Assembly (NCBI RefSeq): GCF_022539505.1
Contig: NC_061508.1
Location: forward strand, 342,377,484-342,441,483
Origin: Lolium rigidum
Lineage: Eukaryota; Streptophyta; Magnoliopsida; Poales; Poaceae
Length of the DNA: 64,000 nt
Direction: 5' to 3'
Position numbers and translations under genes: made by a program. Every line of letters begins with the position of its first letter. Positions within the stretch are counted from its first letter, which is position 1. Shown one piece after another: positions 1 to 11,477 of the stretch. The notes below the pieces were generated by a model. It saw only the letters and a program-made list of their open reading frames with translations, did not search any database and was not told the origin of the DNA.

Positions 1-1590
1 CTATTTCATGCATGTCGGCCAAAATTGAGTGTTGGGGATGGTTAGCCAAAAGTGGCTTGGTGATGTATTCAATTTTGAGAGAGAGGTGATAATAACATTG
101 GTGCCTATGTTGAAGAATAAAGAAACATGATCAAATTATCAATTTGACCAAGAGATGATGGTGAGTGAAATAACCATATACTCACAAGGATGAATATGGT
201 GACATGAAGCACCAATTCATGAGGTCATGGTGATGATGGAAAGGAATGGAGGAGTGAGATGGGTATGATGAAATATAAGTTGCTCTTCAAATAAGAGGTC
301 AAATGGGAGTGATTTAAAGTATCAAAAGATCATCCATTTGATCAAGAATTGGAGGATGAGGGGATACAATGTGGTGGATTAGAGATGTGCATAAGATGTG
401 CAAGAGTTGTCATTTGAACTAGAACTTGTTTAAAAAGTATTTGAAACACCTCAATTGCCTAGGGACAATTGGGAATGAACTCAAGTGGAATGAAGTTTGA
501 AAGTGTTGAGATAAAACTGGTTGGAACATAGGGGTTCAAAATATTCTACTTACTTTCTCAAGTAAAGTAGAGTTTCTCTCAAATGTAAAATAAGAAAGAG
601 GAAACAAGAAATGGTGTAGGTACCATAAACAAGCTTTTTGTTAAAAAGAAAGTCAAATGGAGAGTAATGTTTTTAGAAATCAGTACTTGGTAGAAATGGG
701 AAGAAAAACATAACCCATTTCAGTTCCTTGTTTTCTTTGAAGAAATATCTTGAAAAGATTTAGTAAAACTAGAAGTAGTTTTGTGATCAAAACTAGAGAA
801 GGAAAATCAATAGGACTTTTGAGAGAGAAAACTAATTTAGGGAGAAGTGTTCTCAAGGGTAGATGGTGGCTACAAAATGTACCCATCATTCCCACTCTTG
901 GTTTTGTGAAGATTTAACTTGAATGAAAACAAGAGGTAAAAGTGAAGGAAGTGATTTTGAGGTTAAACATTGGATAGGGTACAAGATCAAGTGAATAAAT
1001 GTGCTGCAAGGATAGAATGAGACATGCAGGACGTGGAGGTTGAAGAGGGTGTTGCATAGATGAGATCCATGCAGTGAGGTCATCAAAAACAGTTGTGGGT
1101 GCTTAGAGATCAACTGCCAAAATCTGGACATTCAAAGCCTGTCAACCCAGATGGTCGACATGGCCTCAAAACCAACAGGGATGAGTGGGTATAAGAGAGG
1201 GATGTAGCCAGGGGTAGACGATCCCAAGTTTTGAATTAAGGATGATTGAGCTATCTTGTACTACAAAGAGAAAATCAAGATGGCACACTCATGTTGCCAT
1301 CGAAGAAGAGTTTGATGTGGTAACAAGGAAAACAATTTTTCCTAAGTCACACATGTGTTTTATTTGGTGAGTTGCTTGTTTAACCACTAGGGGTGTGGTT
1401 CTATGAGGTAGCTCAAGACAAAACTCAACAAGCAAATCAAGACAATTCATCTACCAACAGATCAAGGCAATTCATCATATCAAACAGATCAAGGCAATTC
1501 ATCTTAATTAGTCTAAAGAAAAAGTTTTTGTTCCCCCTAATTTTTGCACAAAGGACAATTAAACAAGGTTGCAAAAGTTGGGGTGTTACA
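1..1590 (-). mobile_element. LTR retrotransposon fragment (TGTAACACCC LTR, minus strand)
   Basis: Read on the minus strand, a typical LTR start (TGTAACACCCCAAC) begins at 1590 and runs leftwards out of the window. The rest is AT-rich with only short random frames. It interrupts another LTR at 1591, so it is the younger, nested insertion. The possible target duplication AAGAT (1591-1595) cannot be confirmed because the other end is outside the window. No gag or pol coding is visible, so I cannot name the family. Confidence 0.55.
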
Positions 1591-2133
1591 AAGATGGCGG
1601 TGGTGTTGATGGAGATGCCTTTCGGGGGCACTTCCCCGTCCCGGCGGTGTGCCGGAACAGAGACTCCTGTCCCCCAGATCTTGGCTTCGCGATGGCGGCG
1701 GCTCTGGAAGGTTTCTCGTACCGTGGCTTTTCCGTATCGAGGTTTTAGGTCAGGGACCCTTAAATAGGCGAAGAGGCGGAGTCGGAGGGCTGACGAGGCG
1801 GTGACACGGTAGGGGGCGCGGCCCGAGGCCACGGCCGCGCCACCTGTCATCCGGTGACCCTGTGGCCCTCCTCTGCCGGCTCTCGGGTGTTCCGGAAGCT
1901 TCGTGGAAAAATAGGATCTTGGGCATTGATTTCGTCCGATTCCGAGAATATTTCCTTACTAGGATTTCCGAAACCAAAAACAGCGAGAAACAGAGCCGAC
2001 ACTTCGGCATCTCGTCAATAGGTTAGTTCCGGAAAACGCATAAAATCATCATAAAGTGTGAACAAAACTTGTAGGTATTGTCATAAAAGTAGCATGGAAC
2101 ATAAGAAATTATAGATACGTTTGAGACGTATCA
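1591..2133 (-). mobile_element. Truncated TGATACG-family LTR, minus strand
   Basis: The reverse complement starts at 2133 with TGATACGTCTCAAACGTATC and then follows the same order of landmarks as the LTRs at 4494 and 13440: TTCTTATGTTCCATGCTAC, the ATGCCGAAGTG segment, GGTTTCGGAAATCCTAGTAA and the ATATTCTCGGAAT segment. It is cut at 1591 by the nested LTR to its left. It lies head to head with the plus-strand LTR at 4494. The LTR type is common in Triticeae gypsy elements; I do not assign the family name. Confidence 0.8.
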
Positions 2134-4493
2134 AGCCGCCCCGTCTGTAGAAAATTTAAAAAATCTGCCAATTTACGTGCGTGATCCTCGGATATGTACG
2201 CAACTTTCATTCAGTTTGGGCATTTTCATCTGAGCAAGTCTGGTGCCTCTAAAAAATTCGTCTTTCCGGACTGTTCTCTTTTGACAGATTCTGCCTTTTA
2301 TTTCGCATTGCCTATTTTGCTATGTTTTATGGATTTCTTTGTTCCATTAACTTTCAGTAGGTTTGTGCAATGTCCAGAAGTGTTAAGAATGATTATGTCA
2401 CCTCTGAATATATGAATTATGCACTGACCCTCTAATGAGATTGTTTTGAGTTTGGTGTGGAGGAAGTTTTCAAGGGTCAAGAGAGGAGGATGATACAATA
2501 TGATCAAGAAGAGTGAAAAGTCTAAGCTTGGGGATGCCCACGTGGTTCATCCCTGCATATTTTAAGAAGACTCAAGCATCTAAGATTGGGGATGCCCAAG
2601 GCATCCCTTCTTCATCGACAACTTATCAAGTCACCTCTAGTGAAACTATATTTTTATTCTGTCACATCTTATGTGCTTTACTTGGAGCGTCTGTTTGTTT
2701 TTGTTTTTGTTTTTGTTTGAATAAAATCGGATCCTAGCATTCTTTGTTTGGGAGAGAGACACGCTCCGATGTTTCGTATGAACACATATGTTCTTAGCTT
2801 TACTTTTATTGTTCATTCCGAAAGTTGAACTACTTCATTCATTGTTATATGGTTGGAAACAGAAAATGCCGCATGTGGTAATTGGTATAATGTCTTGAAT
2901 AATGTGATACTTGGCAATTGTTGTGCTCATATAGATCATGTTTAAGCTCTTGCATCATGTACCTTGTACCCATTAATGAAGAACTACATAGAGCTTGTTA
3001 AAATTTGGTTTGCATGATTGATCTCTAGAGTTTAGATATTTTCTGGTTAAGGTGTTTGAACAACAAGGAGACAATGTAAAGTCTTATAATACTTACAATA
3101 TGTTCATATGTGAGCTTTGTTGCACCTTTTATACTTGAGTTTGCTTCAAACAACCTTGCTAGCCTAGCCTTGTATTGAGAGGAATTCTTCTCGTGCATCC
3201 AAATCCTTGAGCCAAAAACCATGCCATTTGTGTCCACCATTCCTACCTACCACATGGTATTTCTCTGTCATTCCAAAGTACATTACTTGAGTGCTACCTT
3301 TAAAACTTCTATCCTTTGTCTTTGCAATATATAGCTCATGGGAAAAATAGCCTAAAAACTATTGTGGTGAAGAATATGTACTTATGTATCTTATTTCTTA
3401 ATAAGTTGCTTGTTGAGTGGTAACCATGTTTCTGGGGACGCCATCAATTTTTACCTTTGTTGAATATCATGTGAATTGCTATGCATGTTCGTCTTGTCTG
3501 AAGTAAGGGCGATTTTCATGATAAATGGTTTGAGTATGCATATTGTTAGAGAAGAACATTGGGCCGCTAACTAAAGCCATGATTTATGGTGGAAGTTTTA
3601 GTTTGGACAATTAATCCTCAATCTCTTATGAGAATTTTAACTGTTGTTGAATGCTTATGCATTAAAGAGGAGTCCATTATCTGTTGTCTATGTTGTCCCG
3701 GTATGGATGTCTAAGTTGAGAATAATCAAAAGCGAGAAATCCAATGCGAACTTTCTCCTTAGACCTTTGTACAGGCGGCATAGAGGTACCCCTTTGTGAC
3801 AGTTGGTTGAAACATATGCTATGCAATGATAATCCGTGTTAATCCAAGCTAATTAGGACAAGGTGCGAGCACTATTGGTATACTATGCATGAGGCTTGCA
3901 ACTTATAGGATGTCTTATACATAACACATATGCTCTGTTACTACCGTTGACAAATTTGTTTCTTGTTTTCAAAATGAAAAGCTCTAGCACAAAAATAGTA
4001 ATCCATGCTTCCCTCTGCGAAGGGCCTATCTTCTACTTTATTGTTGAGTCAGTTTACCTACTTCTTTCTATCTTAGAAGCAAACACTTGTGTGAACTGCG
4101 TGCATTGATTCTTACATGTTTACTTATTGCACTTGTTATATTACTTTGTGTTGACAATTATCCATGAGATATACATGTTGAAGTTGAAAGCAACCGCTGA
4201 AACTTATATCTTCCTTTGTGTTGCTTCAATGCCTTTACTAAGAATTTATTGCTTTATGAGTAACTCTTATGCAAGTCTTATTGATGCTTGTCTTGGAAGT
4301 ATTATTCATGAAAAGTCTTTGCTATATGATTCATTTGTTTACTAATTGTCTTTGCCATTGCTTCGAATCGCTGCATTCATCTCATATACTTTACAATAGT
4401 ATGATCAGGATTATGATAGCATGTCACTTCAGAAATTATCTTTGTTATCGTTTACCTACTCGAGGGCGAGTAGGAACTAAGCTTGGGGATGCT
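2134..4493 (+). mobile_element. 3' internal region of a TGATACG-family retrotransposon
   Basis: AT-rich non-coding DNA that leads directly into the LTR at 4494. It holds the repeated phrase AGCTTGGGGATGC or a close variant near 2525, near 2585 and at 4480-4492. The last copy acts as the polypurine tract right before the LTR. Frames here are short and random, and no pol domains remain. The upstream coding part of the element is missing; the left edge abuts the opposite-strand LTR at 2133. Confidence 0.7.
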
Positions 4494-6089
4494 TGATACG
4501 TCCCAAACGTATCTATAATTTCTTATGTTCCATGCTACTTTTATGATGATACTCACATGTTTTATACACATTATATGTCATTATTATGCATTTTCCGGCT
4601 CTAACCTATTGACGAGATGCCGAAGAGCCAGTTGTTGTTTTCTGCTGTTTTTGGTTTCAGAAATCCTAGTAAGGAAATATTCTCGGAATTGGACGAAATC
4701 AACGCCCGGGGGCTTATTTTTCCACGAAGCTTCCAGAAGACCGGAGGAGATACGAAGTGGGGCCACGGGGCGCCGCCACACTAGGGCGGCGCGGCCTAGA
4801 GGGGGCCCGCGCGGCCCTAGCGTGTGGGGCCCCCGTGACGCCCCTAAACCTACCCTTCCGCCTACTTAAAGCCTTTGTCGCGAATACCCCAGTACCGAGA
4901 GCCACGATACGGAAAACCTTCCGAGACGCCGCCGCCGCCAATCCCATCTCGGGGGATTCGGGAGATCGCCTCCGGCACCCTGCCGGAGAGGGGAATCATC
5001 TCCCGGAGGTCTCTTCATCGCCATGATCGCCTCCGGATCGATGTGTGAGTAGTCCACCCCTAGACTATGGGTCCATAGCAGTAGCTAGATGGTTGTCTTC
5101 TCCTCATTGTGCTATCATGTTAGATCTTGTGAGCTGCCTATTATGATCAAGATCATCTATTTGTAATCCTACATGTTGTGTTTGTTGGGATCCGATGAAT
5201 ATTGAATACTATGTCAAGTTGATTATCAATCTATCATATATGTTATTTATGTTCTTGCATGCTCTCCGTTGCTAGTAGAGGCTCGGCCAAGTTGATACTT
5301 GTGACTCCAAGGGGGAGTATTTATGCTCGATAGTGGGTTCATGCCTCCATTAAATGCTGGGACGAGTGACGGAAAGTTCTAAGGTTGTGGATGTGCTTGT
5401 TGCCACTAGGGATAAAACATCGATGCTTTGTCTAAGGATATTTGTGTTGATTACATTACGCACCATACTTAATGCAATTGTCCGTTGTTTGCAACTTAAT
5501 ACTCGGAGGGGTTCGGATGATAACCTGAAAGTGGACTTTTTAGGCATAGATACATGTTGGATAGCGGTCTATGTACTTTGTCGTAATGCCCTGATTAAAT
5601 CTCATAGTACTCATCATGATATATGTATGTGCATTGTTATGCCTTCTTTATTTTTCAATTGCCCAACTATAATTTGTTCACCCAACATCTATTTATCTTA
5701 TGGGAGAGACACCACTAGTGAACCGTGGACCCCGGTCCAATTCTTTACATCTGAAATACAATATACTGCAATTGTTCTTTACTGTTCTTCGCAAACAATC
5801 ATCATCATCCACACTATACATCTAATCCTTTGTTTACAGCAAGCCGGTGAGATTGACAACCTCACTGTTACGTTGGGGCAAAGTACTTTGATTGTGTTGT
5901 GCAGGTTCCACGTTGGCGCCGGAATCCCTGGTGTTGCGCCGCACTACACTCCGCCACCAACAACCTTCACGTGCTCCTTGACTCCTACTGGTTCGATAAC
6001 CTTGGTTTCTTACTGAGGGAAACTTGCTACTGTGCGCATCACACCTTCCTCTTGGGGTTCCCAACGGACGTGTGCCTTACACGCCATCA
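4494..6089 (+). mobile_element. 3' LTR of TGATACG-family retrotransposon (about 1.6 kb)
   Basis: Begins TGATACGTCC at 4494 just after the polypurine-like AGCTTGGGGATGC and ends in ACACGCCATCA at 6089, so it has TG...CA ends. It contains the conserved AAATCCTAGTAAGG and ATATTCTCGGAATTGG blocks and a GC-rich promoter-like part (4760-5040). A 220-codon open frame from 5354 lies inside the LTR and is not considered a gene. Near full length by comparison with the other two copies in the window. Confidence 0.8.
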
Positions 6090-7250
6090 CGATACCATTC
6101 CAATTCTTAAGTATCCCTACAATACCTGAATCTGGGTAAGGCTTAACTGGAAACTTATGTATTTTAGTATGGGTTCCCTCTGAACAAGCGTCATAGGGGT
6201 TAGGCTGAGGCTGCCTCCACTGAAAGTGAAATGACGTGAAATGAGGTGACTGTCCTACCCAAGCCCAGTGCAGTTCCCGGGTTGGTGGTTTGCTCTCACC
6301 AGGAGGCCAAGCTCATGGGGAGAGGTGCCTATACTAGGGTAGGTAAATGAAAGGTTATGATTGGTAGTTCGCGCACTGAGTGCGATAAATCGAGCCGGTT
6401 ACTCACGACGGACTATTGCAATTATTGTGGCACAAGTGTACGACCTCTGCAGAGTGTAAACCTATTTGAATAGCCGCGTCCGCGGTCATGGACAGTTGGA
6501 AAGGTCATACTGTTCCATCATCAGAACTTTTCCAAAATATGAATGGTGACTGTGACTTGAATTTGAAAGGTGACTTTGACTTTGAATCACAACAGAGTTG
6601 TGGGAATGACACTAATGTTTCCACTTGAGTTAAGTTAGGCAAAGAAGGAGTCCTTGTTTACTAAATGCTTATGAAATAAAACTGGCTTTATGCAAATGAA
6701 CCTAGAGCTTAGAAACCCCTTACTATAGTTGATAATGCTTACACTAGTATTAGTTTGAGAGTACTTTAAAGTACGCATGGCTATGTCCCTGGCTATTCAA
6801 ATGGCCAGACTATGAAGATGAGCCCCAGTACCAAGATGAAAGACAGCAGGACGTCTACGACAACTAGGACTATCCTGACGTCAACAGTTGCATGTGAAAC
6901 AGATGGACATCTACTACGTATTCTCGCTATGTGTTATGTAATTGATCATTAGATCAAGTGTTGTAATGAGACTGGATCATGTGATCGTTTTGTTGTAAGA
7001 CAATTATGAGTTGTAATGAATGATGTTCTGTGATATCAATCTATTATGTCTCGCAAAAACAATATTCCTGAGATTGCGATGTATGACATAATAGTCATCT
7101 GGACTTAAAAATCCTGATGTTGACAGTGGGCCCTGGAATCGAAAGTAAGACCCCGGACGCGCATTTCTAATCCGACCCACGAGCGATAATTTTTTTATTT
7201 TTGGCGTGTGTGAAAGCCATGAAACCTCGAACATTATAGCTCATTTCTAA
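6090..7250 (+). mobile_element. Gypsy-type retrotransposon remnant (non-coding 3' part)
   Basis: AT-rich sequence following the LTR end, with phrases I associate with the 3' part of a Triticeae gypsy element (the GTGACTGTGACTTG / GGTGACTTTGACTTTG pair near 6550-6580, and GCCAGACTATGAAGATGAG near 6810). No intact protein frame is present. It may be the element into which the 4494-6089 element inserted. Assignment rests on sequence style, not on a protein domain. Confidence 0.4.
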
Positions 7251-7558
7251 GAAGATTTGTTTAGGTATTTGAAATATTCTATTTTTATATTTTTCTAAGA
7301 TAGATCTTGTTTTTCTGCAAAATTTGATATATTATACTTATTTTTCTCAATTAGAATGATTTAGTTATGCTTTTTGGAAGACTATCGTGCAGAAATAGAA
7401 AAAAGCTATGCCGGCGGTTATACCTACGGAAATGTTTTACGGAATTTAAGCAGGCCCGTTTTTTAAGCAGCGGGTCAAACTTCAACCAACAATGCTACAC
7501 TTACAGGATTTTAGTTACGGGATCTGGGTTACGGGGTGACGTGGAAACCAGGGATTAA
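7251..7558. other. AT-rich spacer with one copy of the TTACGGG repeat
   Basis: No gene seen. The part 7485-7548 is a degenerate copy, in minus orientation, of the roughly 60-bp repeat that recurs at 8516, 8608 and 8738 (landmarks: CCCCGTAAC, ATCCCGTAACT, GTAGCATTGTTGG when read on the minus strand). The stretch ends at the TAA target site of the Harbinger element at 7559. Confidence 0.5.
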
Positions 7559-8462
7559 GGGCATCTCCAACCGAGCGACCCATCCCGCGCCCGCGCATCC
7601 GGATGGGTCGAAACGGACAAAAACGCGGCCCAGCGCGCGGACCCATCCCAAAAACGGATGGCCGCGGCGTCCGGGACGACCCAAACCCGGCCCAAATCTG
7701 GGACGAGTTTGCGTGGCCGCGGACGCCGATGGCTGGCCACGCGCGTCCGCCCCTAGCCCGCGTGTCATAGACATAACAGATATTTTTCATTAAAAAGTAC
7801 CCATTACATTTTTTTAGCCTACTACTTTTATCCTAATACGTACGGGGCCGGCGGCCTCGCCGGCGACTCTTCGCCGGCTCGCCGTCGGGGCCGTGGATTT
7901 CACTCGACGCGGACGGCCTGTACGCGTGATGATTCCACTCCAGCTACGAGCTGGGTGGCGCGGCGGAGGACTTCATCCTCCTCCTTTCCGCCCGCGCACC
8001 TCGGGCGCGCTCGCGCTCCGCCTCCTGCGGCGGCACCATCCGCTTCCCGCATAGCTCCAGTTCCTGCAGGGCGGCGCGTTCCACAACGGTGCGCGCCTCC
8101 AGGAGGACGCGGCCGGCGGCCTGGGCCTCGTGGTTCCCGTTCCGCCGGCGCATGCGCTCTTGTCGGCCGCGCTCTGCCGACGCAGCAGCCTCCCGGGCGC
8201 CAATGGCCTTTTCGCGCGCGCGGGAACTTTCCCGCCCGTTCCACCGCCCACCATTGCTGTCTCGTCGAGGCCTACCATGGCGCAGCGCCGCGCAAGGAAG
8301 ACGAACCACGTGGCGTTTTTTTGGGACGCCGCGTTAGGCACAGCGTGCGACCCAAACGGACACGTGGACGCGGGCCGCTGTCCGCGTGTCCGCTCGGCCA
8401 CCCAAATGTCCCAAAACGGACGGCCCAGCGTGTCTGTTTGGATCACTCGGTTGAAGATGCCC
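7559..8462. mobile_element. PIF/Harbinger-type DNA transposon, non-autonomous (904 bp)
   Basis: Terminal inverted repeats GGGCATCTCCAACCGAG (left) and CTCGGTTGAAGATGCCC (right) are flanked on both sides by the 3-bp duplication TAA (7556-7558 and 8463-8465). A TWA target duplication is the hallmark of PIF/Harbinger. The interior is very GC-rich and gives long open frames in several phases and on both strands; none resembles a transposase. A related left end occurs at 29812. Confidence 0.88.
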
Positions 8463-8515
8463 TAACTACTCTTCCTAAAAACATGGGAGGATCAGAGATG
8501 TGCACGAGCGGGCTT

Positions 8516-8673
8516 CCTCCACCTCACCCCGTAAAGAATTCCCGTAAGCAAAATCCCGTAGGCCTAGCATTATTGAACTTCAACCAACCAACACAGCCTA
8601 CGTTGTTCGTACAATAATGCTAGAGTTACGGGAATTCAGCTACGGGAAATATTTACGGGATGAGGTGGAGCTA
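8516..8673. mobile_element. Foldback (stem-loop) MITE-like repeat
   Basis: Left arm 8516-8578 and right arm 8608-8673 are imperfect inverted repeats built around CCCGTAA motifs: CCACCTCACCCCGTAAA on the left, and the complement of TTTACGGGATGAGGTGG on the right. The loop is about 30 bp. More copies of one arm lie at 7485-7548 (minus) and 8738-8795 (plus), so at least four arms occur in 1.3 kb, with the Harbinger element at 7559 inserted among them. No target duplication could be fixed, so the superfamily is open. Confidence 0.6.
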
Positions 8674-8737
8674 TTCTGTTGGTGCAATTTTTTCTCCTCC
8701 CGTGATTCTAGGAACTGAAATCTCCCCATGATCTCCA

Positions 8738-8795
8738 CGTCTGCCCGTAACTTAGATCTCGTAGAAAACAGCCCATAAGTGTAGCATTGTTGTTG
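8738..8795 (+). repeat. Extra arm copy of the CCCGTAA repeat
   Basis: Degenerate copy with CTCCACGTCTGCCCGTAACT, GATCTCGTAG and GTGTAGCATTGTTG, in the same orientation as the arm at 8516. It lies upstream of the VQ gene and may be part of its distal promoter. Confidence 0.5.
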
Positions 8796-9047
8796 TCCGT
8801 AAGTATTCCGTAACCCAAAACAGTCCGTATGTCCAGGATTACCGATTTGTGACATTCTTTGATAGAGGTAGTAGTAGAAATTTGGAAGAAAAACAAAGGT
8901 TCCGCGCGCTGACAGTCTGAACCCACTGATCAGCGTCTTGGCTTGTGCGTTGTGACCTTGTCCAGCCATGCGTCGCCTTCGTCTCCGACCGCCCTGCTGA
9001 CCACCGAACCCGTCCACACCCACGTCACCCGCCATTCTCCGTCCAGC

Positions 9048-9056
9048 TTATATCAA
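9048..9056 (+). promoter_or_regulatory. TATA-like box of the VQ gene
   Basis: TTATATCAA lies 66-74 bp before the chosen ATG at 9122, which would give a short CT/CA-rich leader. It argues that the in-frame codons upstream from 8945 are untranslated. Confidence 0.5.
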
Positions 9057-9121
9057 TCCCCAACCTCCTCTTCCTCTCCCACCTCAACCTCAACACACGC
9101 CCACAGCAAGCTCACCCACCC

Positions 9122-9685
9122 ATGATGCTCTCCGCCATGCAGCACATGGACTCCTCCGCCTACGCGTCCCCCTCGTCAGCCTCACCGTGGCAGCAGCTCC
9201 TCCCGGCGGAGCGCGGCCACCTTCCGTCCTACGAGGCCCTCCCATCCGCCCCCGCCGCGGCGCAGCAGCACAGGGCGGCGCGCCGCATCGCCAAGCGCCG
9301 CCCGCGCCCGTCGCGGCGGCTGCCCACGACCTACATCAGCGCCGACCCGGCCGAGTTCCGCCGCATGGTGCACCAGGTCACGGGCGCCGACGAGTCCCTC
9401 CTCCCACCGCCACAGCAGCACCAGCAGCAGATGGCGGAGGAGCCCCTCCTCCTGCACGCGCTCGCCGGCCGCATGGCGGCCGGGGGAGCCGACCGCGCGA
9501 TGCTGCTGCCGACGCTGGACACGTCGGCGTTCCTGCTCGGTGGCCGCGGGGCGAGTCCGGCCGAGGCGCTGCCGCAACCGCTGCCCCCATGCGACGCCGG
9601 CCCGATCGCGCTGGACAGCAACGCTAGCGGCGGCAGCAGCAGCGGCTGTGGGTTCCCGACCTTGGAGTCGTGGGATCTTCTCTGA
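9122..9685 (+). CDS. VQ-motif protein (VH variant), probable WRKY/calmodulin-binding cofactor
   Basis: A single-exon gene of 187 codons. The start MMLSAMQH is chosen because a TATA-like box lies just upstream and the earlier in-frame residues look like leader. The core is FRRMVHQVTG at about residues 81-90, which fits the VQ consensus FxxxVQxxTG with His in place of Gln, a variant known in grass VQ proteins. A basic stretch (RRIAKRRPRPSRRLP, about residues 58-72) could serve as nuclear targeting. The C-terminus contains LPTLDTSAFLL and ends FPTLESWDLL, the tail style of the calmodulin-binding-protein-like VQ subgroup. VQ proteins are small nuclear cofactors, mostly of WRKY factors, in stress and defence signalling. 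The frame is intact with Gln, Ala and Pro runs. No intron is seen, as usual for most of the family. Confidence 0.85.
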   Translation: MMLSAMQHMDSSAYASPSSASPWQQLLPAERGHLPSYEALPSAPAAAQQHRAARRIAKRRPRPSRRLPTTYISADPAEFRRMVHQVTGADESLLPPPQQHQQQMAEEPLLLHALAGRMAAGGADRAMLLPTLDTSAFLLGGRGASPAEALPQPLPPCDAGPIALDSNASGGSSSGCGFPTLESWDLL

Positions 9686-10135
9686 ATCCCTATCCCCCCA
9701 TCTCTGGCCGCAAGAGTTCGGAATTCCTAGCTTAATTATTGGCAAATGGCAAGCAACTGTGATGTTAACCCGAGCTCAATTACTTCGCTTTCGCTGATTA
9801 ACAGTTGCACGAGATCTCCTCATACATATCCGTGAATCGATGACTCGATGTGCTATGCTGCGTTTCTCTGGACGGATTTCATCATGTTCGCGCGTCTCTT
9901 CTTCACCAACCATGTTCAATTCAAGTCAGGATCAACTGTCCTTTTTGGGGTATTTGGTGCCGTCAGTTGAGTGATCACTGCACCAAAGCAGCCATTATAG
10001 GAGTATTTAATTACAAAGCAGGGGGTCCGTAGCATGTAATGCAACTTAGACCCTACGATACGTCAAGACGACGCCAAATCCGACAGGGACGTACCTGCAT
10101 CACTCAAGATTTTGTGAGATGCGCTTTGATATTCC
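9686..10135 (+). other. 3' flank of the VQ gene
   Basis: No gene. Probably holds the 3' untranslated region. I see no convincing poly(A) signal that I could place with certainty. Confidence 0.3.
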
Positions 10136-10415
10136 TAGTTAGTCTCTAACTAGTGGGGAGTAACTTAGACTAGTAACATATGTCATGTTACTAGTCTAGG
10201 TTACTACCTTTATAGTGGGTAGTAACTTATATGTGGTGTTATGCATTGTGTCATTTATTATGTTGTAGACTCATTTTGCCTTGGGGTGTGTGATGTTATG
10301 GTAACATAGCTAGTTACCACCACACTCTCTTTCTTCATTTATTCGCATGCCATGTCACCAAAATGCTTTGAGATGTGTGATGTTACTAGCTATGTTACTC
10401 CCACTATGAGCAGTC
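10136..10415. mobile_element. MITE with long inverted ends, Mutator-like in style
   Basis: The left end (AGTCT...AGTGGGGAGTAACTTAG) and the complement of the right end (AGACT...AGTGGGAGTAACATAG) match over roughly 35 bp, with internal inverted copies of CTAGTAAC. About 280 bp, no coding. The exact ends and target duplication are not resolved, so the Mutator assignment comes from general resemblance. Confidence 0.6.
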
Positions 10416-10958
10416 TAAACTAAACCAGAGTGGACTGGCTACTGCCCAATCGATCCGGTCACTTTGATCATTTTAAAATATATTTTTTTGGTAAGGGGAG
10501 CATATGCACCCGAGAGTTTAAATTGAATTTCCGCGGAGTATATGCAAGTCACAGGTTCAGTGATAAGAAAAAAATTCAGAGAAGTAATCTTACGATACTA
10601 AGATCATGCTGGATTGAAACGATACGTATCACACAGTGTATCTTAATCGGGTGGTAGCGTTGTCGAAATGTGATATCATGCCTTCAATCGGGTTCTACGA
10701 CATGTGATACCACACATCAATTAAAACTAATCAAAGAATTAGTTAATCTGTTGGGCGTCTGCTCCGGTACAACCCCCCCCCCCTCCCCCAAACTCCCTCA
10801 AACTCAATTTGGGCTTAAGCGGGCTCAAACACAAGAACGGCTAAGATCGCTCGATACCCCTTCGTTATTAGTATAAAATACCGATACGTGGCACCGTACA
10901 AAATTCGTATAGCCCAATTCAAATAGTCAATTATACGAGATACAAGTACGACACAGTT
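10416..10958. other. Intergenic, no gene recognised
   Basis: Mostly AT-rich. A C-run followed by TCCCCCAAACTCCCTC near 10775-10800 would read on the minus strand like a polypurine tract. No coding signal. Confidence 0.3.
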
Positions 10959-11477
10959 GTGGGCCCCCCGGCGAGTTTGGCGGATCATGGTGGCCTGTGC
11001 ACCATCGTGTTGGGCGCCGGCCGGCCATGGCAGATCGGAGACACCGGACAGTCCGGCCGTGACCTAGCCGGACAGTCCGGGTTCGGCGGACATCCAGTTC
11101 ATAGGGGAACAGACTGTCCGAGGATCGGTTTACGTGATCGACCGGTCAGACTGTCCGGCATATACGCCAGACAGATCGGTAATGTTGTTCCAGAGGAACA
11201 TAAAATTTCCAGACGTATTTGCCAATTCTATCGGCCTGTCTGGCCAGACGAGCCAGCTTGTCCGGCCAAGGAGTTTTTGTACGCATCTTTTGTCGGCCTG
11301 ACCGGCGTAGAGAACCAGCCAGGCCGGAAAATAATTAACGAATATTCAAAGGCTTTCGGCACTGCATTCTGGTCTGTCCGGCCACAGCCACCAGCATGTC
11401 CGGTGAGAAGACTTACATGCAGCAGCTTCTGTCGGCCTGACCGGAATCTTTCGCCGGTCTGTCCGGCAATGAATTAA
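10959..11477. repeat. CCGG-rich segment with repeated GTCCGGCC motifs
   Basis: Contains two identical near-palindromes CCGGACAGTCCGG at 11044-11056 and 11068-11080, and many further GTCCGGC / GGCCGG / GCCGGAC words up to 11470. An open frame of 172 codons follows from this composition and matches nothing I know. It resembles GC-rich LTR sequence, but no TG...CA ends are visible. Confidence 0.35.

Noticed and set aside
1384..1398. CCACTAGGGG as a possible left end of the CACTA element
   Set aside because: Lacks the CACTAGTAGAA terminus, has no subterminal ACCGGTT words and is 12 kb from the transposase.
5354..6016. 220-codon plus-strand open frame
   Set aside because: Lies entirely inside the TGATACG-family LTR, and no domain is recognisable.
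7955..8617. Overlapping long frames on both strands
   Set aside because: GC-rich interior of a Harbinger-type element; stop codons are rare by composition, and the frame crosses the right inverted repeat.
8945..9121. In-frame N-terminal extension of the VQ protein
   Set aside because: Crosses the TATA-like box, does not start with ATG, and its composition is unlike the coding part.
9182..9745. 187-codon minus-strand frame opposite the VQ gene
   Set aside because: Antisense shadow of a GC-rich coding sequence.
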